Assembly: GCA_015488685.1 (NCBI GenBank)
Contig: WFNH01000071.1
Span: 1 to 43,855, forward strand
From: Marinosulfonomonas sp.
GTDB lineage: Bacteria > Pseudomonadota > Alphaproteobacteria > Rhodobacterales > Rhodobacteraceae
Reading direction: 5' to 3'
DNA: 43,855 nucleotides
In this document: one piece after another, positions 40,972-43,855 of the stretch
How the letters are laid out: each line of letters opens with the position of its first letter
How positions within the stretch are numbered: position 1 is the stretch's first letter
Program-made: the position numbers and the translations under genes
The notes under the pieces: model-generated
Seen by the model: the letters and a program-made list of their open reading frames with translations, nothing else
The model's database searches: none
Told to the model about the DNA's origin: nothing

Positions 40972-43089
40972 ATGGCACGCGAATATCCACTAGAACGGTA
41001 CCGCAACTTTGGTATCATGGCCCACATCGATGCAGGTAAAACCACCTGTACCGAACGGATTCTGTATTACACTGGGAAATCCCACAACATTGGCGAAGTG
41101 CATGATGGCGCTGCGACAATGGACTGGATGGAGCAGGAGCAGGAGCGTGGCATTACCATTACTTCGGCTGCTACAACCACTTTCTGGGAGCGTACCGAGG
41201 ACGGCAAGACTGCTGAAACCGAAAAGCACCGGATGAACATCATCGATACCCCAGGCCACGTTGACTTTACGATTGAAGTCGAACGTTCGCTGGCGGTTCT
41301 GGATGGTGCGATTGCCCTGCTGGACGCCAACGCCGGTGTCGAGCCGCAAACGGAAACTGTTTGGCGTCAGGCCGATCGCTACAAAGTTCCGCGGATTGTG
41401 TTCGTGAATAAGATGGACAAAATCGGCGCCAACTTTGAAAACTGCGTTCGCATGATCAAAGATCGCACAGGGGCCACCCCCTGTCCGATTCAGTTCCCGA
41501 TTGGTGCCGAGACCGAACTGGAAGGCATCGTTGATCTGGTTACCATGCAGGAATGGGTCTGGGCTGGTGAAGATCTGGGCGCAACCTGGGAATTGCGCGA
41601 CATTCGTCCCGAATTGCAGGACGAGGCCAACGAGCGTCGCGCAACCATGATCGAACTGGCGGTTGATATGGATGATGACGCCATGGAGGCCTATCTAGAC
41701 GGCACCGAGCCGGATGTTGCAACTCTGCGCAAACTGATCCGCAAGGGCACCATGGAAATGGTATTCGTACCTATTCTGGCTGGCTCTGCCTTCAAGAACA
41801 AAGGTGTCCAGCCGCTGTTGAATGCAGTGATCGACTATCTGCCCAGCCCGCTGGATGTGGTCGATTACATGGGCTTTAAACCCGGTGACGAAACCGAAAC
41901 GCGTGATATCCCCCGCCGTGCGGATGACAACATGCCGTTCTCGGCGCTGGCATTCAAGATCATGAATGACCCGTTTGTTGGCTCGCTGACGTTCACTCGT
42001 ATCTATTCGGGTACCTTGAACAAAGGTGACAGCATCCTGAACTCGACCAAAGGCAAAAAAGAACGCGTTGGCCGGATGATGATGATGCACTCGATCAACC
42101 GCGAAGAGATCGACGAAGCATTTGCTGGCGATATTATTGCACTGGCCGGTCTGAAGCAGACCACCACGGGTGATACCTTGTGCGCTGTGAACGAACCGGT
42201 GGTTCTGGAAACTATGACGTTCCCCGATCCGGTGATCGAAATTGCCGTCGAGCCAAAAACCAAAGCTGACCAGGAAAAAATGTCGGCCGGTCTGGCCCGT
42301 CTGGCTGCCGAGGATCCGTCCTTCCGTGTGGAAACCGATTTTGAATCGGGCCAGACGATCATGAAGGGCATGGGCGAACTTCACCTTGATATTCTGGTGG
42401 ATCGTCTGAAGCGCGAATTCAAGGTTGAAGCCAACATCGGTGCGCCGCAGGTTGCCTACCGTGAAACCATCAGCCACGAAGTCGAGCACAGCTACACCCA
42501 CAAGAAACAGTCGGGTGGTTCTGGTCAATTCGCCGAGGTGAAAATGATCATCTCGCCGACAGAGCCGGGCGAAGGTTACAGCTTTGAAAGCCGCATTGTT
42601 GGTGGTTCGATCCCCAAGGAATACATCCCGGGCGTCGAAAAAGGCATCCAGTCTGTTATGGATAGCGGCCCGCTGGCCGGCTTCCCTGTGATCGACTTCA
42701 AGGTTGCCCTTATCGACGGTAAGTTCCACGATGTTGACTCCTCGGTTCTGGCCTTTGAAATTGCTGGTCGCATGTGTATGCGTGAAGGTCTGAAAAAGGC
42801 CGGTGCGAAGATGCTTGAACCGATTATGAAGGTCGAAGTGATCACACCGGAAGAATACACCGGTAACATCATTGGCGACCTGACATCACGTCGTGGTCAG
42901 GTTCAGGGGCAGGATACTCGCGGCAACGCGATTGCGATCGATGCTTTTGTGCCGCTGGCCAACATGTTCGGTTACATCAACACCCTGCGGTCCATGTCTT
43001 CGGGCCGTGCGAACTTCTCGATGCAGTTCGACCATTATGAACCCGTTCCGCAGAATATCTCGGAAGAAATCCAAGCGAAATACACGTAA
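40972..43089 (+). CDS. fusA: Elongation factor G
   Basis: 705 aa. GTP-binding motifs are G1 AHIDAGKTT (residues 17-25), the switch region [16 protein letters not shown]3 IDTPGHVDF and G4 NKMDK. The later domains include [20 protein letters not shown] and [16 protein letters not shown]. It drives tRNA and mRNA translocation and ribosome recycling in the cytoplasm. The start lies 24 bases after rpsG. A lipoprotein gene follows 14 bases after the stop. Confidence 0.99.
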   Translation: MAREYPLERYRNFGIMAHIDAGKTTCTERILYYTGKSHNIGEVHDGAATMDWMEQEQERGITITSAATTTFWERTEDGKTAETEKHRMNIIDTPGHVDFTIEVERSLAVLDGAIALLDANAGVEPQTETVWRQADRYKVPRIVFVNKMDKIGANFENCVRMIKDRTGATPCPIQFPIGAETELEGIVDLVTMQEWVWAGEDLGATWELRDIRPELQDEANERRATMIELAVDMDDDAMEAYLDGTEPDVATLRKLIRKGTMEMVFVPILAGSAFKNKGVQPLLNAVIDYLPSPLDVVDYMGFKPGDETETRDIPRRADDNMPFSALAFKIMNDPFVGSLTFTRIYSGTLNKGDSILNSTKGKKERVGRMMMMHSINREEIDEAFAGDIIALAGLKQTTTGDTLCAVNEPVVLETMTFPDPVIEIAVEPKTKADQEKMSAGLARLAAEDPSFRVETDFESGQTIMKGMGELHLDILVDRLKREFKVEANIGAPQVAYRETISHEVEHSYTHKKQSGGSGQFAEVKMIISPTEPGEGYSFESRIVGGSIPKEYIPGVEKGIQSVMDSGPLAGFPVIDFKVALIDGKFHDVDSSVLAFEIAGRMCMREGLKKAGAKMLEPIMKVEVITPEEYTGNIIGDLTSRRGQVQGQDTRGNAIAIDAFVPLANMFGYINTLRSMSSGRANFSMQFDHYEPVPQNISEEIQAKYT

Positions 43090-43103
43090 TTGGAGTTGAG
43101 TGA

Positions 43104-43655
43104 ATGACTGTTATGCGTACACCGTTTCTGTTTGGGGTTCTGATGTTCCTTACTGCCTGTGTGAGCGGCTCGGAGCCGGCCACACAGCCTGCTGTTGTCA
43201 AAGCCTATACAGTTCAAACTGTTCAGGTATCTGTCGCAAAGGGGGCTGCCAAAGGCCGGTTTGAGGATCAGGCTGTTCGGGATGCCGCTATCGCATCCTT
43301 GAAGGCCGATCTTAAGGCGAAAGCGGCTGCGGTTCCTGGTGGGGCTACCCCGGCAACGGCACAGGTAACAATTGTTTCAATGAAGCTGAAAGAGGCTGGA
43401 GCGCGTTCTTTTGGCGGTGCAAACGAAATTGTTGCCAATGTTCGGGTAGTGGATAGCCGCGGGCGTGTGCTGCGTGAAATTGATCAGGTCCGGTATTGGG
43501 ATCAGGCAAAGCGCAACGAGAGTACGTTTAATGGTCTGCCGATTGGTCTTTTGATCAATATGGGGCGCAATGCATCGGACGCCAAAAGTGGCGAGGATTT
43601 GAACAAATTGCTGGGCGGCTTCTCTGACGCCTTCGTAGTTTGGCTCAAGAATTAA
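43104..43655 (+). CDS. Small lipoprotein of unknown function between fusA and tuf
   Basis: 183 aa. Signal peptide with lipobox LTAC (MRTPFLFGVLMFLTACVSGS), so cysteine 19 should be lipidated, placing it in the cell envelope. The mature part has no motif I recognise; it contains VVKAYTVQTVQVSVAKGAAK and ANVRVVDSRGRVLREIDQVR, suggesting a small beta-rich domain. GGAG at 43092-43095 supports the ATG at 43104. Its position inside the str operon, 14 bases after fusA, suggests co-transcription with translation genes. Function unknown. Confidence 0.85.
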   Translation: MTVMRTPFLFGVLMFLTACVSGSEPATQPAVVKAYTVQTVQVSVAKGAAKGRFEDQAVRDAAIASLKADLKAKAAAVPGGATPATAQVTIVSMKLKEAGARSFGGANEIVANVRVVDSRGRVLREIDQVRYWDQAKRNESTFNGLPIGLLINMGRNASDAKSGEDLNKLLGGFSDAFVVWLKN

Positions 43656-43706
43656 TCAGGTAAGTCCCCCGCGCCGTAGCGAGGGGTAAAATATAAGGAG
43701 GCCACC

Positions 43707-43855
43707 ATGGCTAAGGAAAAGTTTGAACGTACGAAACCGCACGTTAACATCGGCACGATCGGCCACGTTGACCACGGTAAAACGACATTGACGGCAGCGA
43801 TCACCAAATATTTTGGTGATTTTCAGGCCTATGACGACATTGACGGCGCACCCGA
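43707..43855 (+). CDS. tuf: Elongation factor Tu (partial, window ends)
   Basis: The first 49 complete codons are seen; the gene continues past the window. [20 protein letters not shown] and [16 protein letters not shown] contain the G1 GTP-binding motif [10 protein letters not shown]-Tu delivers aminoacyl-tRNA to the ribosome. AAGGAG lies at 43695-43700. A CCCC/GGGG-containing hairpin around 43667-43686 separates it from the lipoprotein gene. Confidence 0.97.
   Translation, partial: MAKEKFERTKPHVNIGTIGHVDHGKTTLTAAITKYFGDFQAYDDIDGAP

Overview
The window looks like chromosomal DNA of an alphaproteobacterium, most probably a member of the Roseobacter group of the Rhodobacteraceae. The reasons are the gene order secE-nusG-rplKAJL-rpoBC and rpsL-rpsG-fusA-tuf, the alphaproteobacterial lengths of RpoB (1378 aa) and RpoC (1420 aa), the mix of osmolyte and sugar ABC transporters, a Tat-exported cyclase-family protein with an N-terminus typical of the group, and G+C-rich third codon positions in the core genes. 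This is recognition by eye. No database search was possible.

Positions 1-4000 are an accessory edge. The right end of an IS21-like element (1-151) cuts into the 5' part of a large gene. The remaining 923-residue reading frame (345-3116) resembles the C-terminal part of very large STAND-type or defence-island proteins. It is followed by a tRNA-Lys(TTT) gene on the minus strand (3304-3379), with the accessory DNA on the tRNA's 3' side as expected for a tRNA-integrated island, and by a frameshifted IS66 transposase remnant (about 3499-3712).

Positions 4023-10871 hold a five-gene CUT2 (ribose-type) sugar ABC transporter operon: permease, periplasmic binding protein, a second permease fused to an SMP-30/gluconolactonase beta-propeller, a separate SMP-30-like propeller that lacks the metal ligands, and a two-domain ATPase. 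Its substrate is probably a sugar lactone or a sugar-acid precursor (inference). A 115-bp palindromic element (10905-11019) separates it from a convergent quaternary-amine ABC operon (proX-proW-proV order, 14040 down to 11038).

Positions 14190-22599 carry housekeeping and metabolic genes: a YcxB-like membrane protein, rsmD, a ferredoxin-reductase-like flavoprotein, an AhpD-like protein, a quinone oxidoreductase, a branched-chain aminotransferase, a Tat-exported cyclase-family hydrolase, and a pair of FAD oxidoreductases resembling GlpA/GlpB. A DeoR/GlpR-like regulator (22600-23376) is divergent from the pair.

Positions 23488-35599 are the secE-nusG-rplKAJL-rpoBC transcription/translation block, with an L10-type leader before rplJ, two tandem hairpins between rplL and rpoB, and a strong terminator after rpoC. 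About 4 kb of unrelated genes follow (DMT exporter, glycosyltransferase, glyoxalase I, duplicated YdhR-like protein, TetR regulator) before the str operon rpsL-rpsG-fusA-lipoprotein-tuf (40093 to the window end). The TetR gene and the YdhR-like/glyoxalase pair are divergent around three AACGATCGTT-type palindromes, which form a compact, probably self-regulated stress-response module. That module and the transporter-lactonase operon are the best candidates for undescribed biology.
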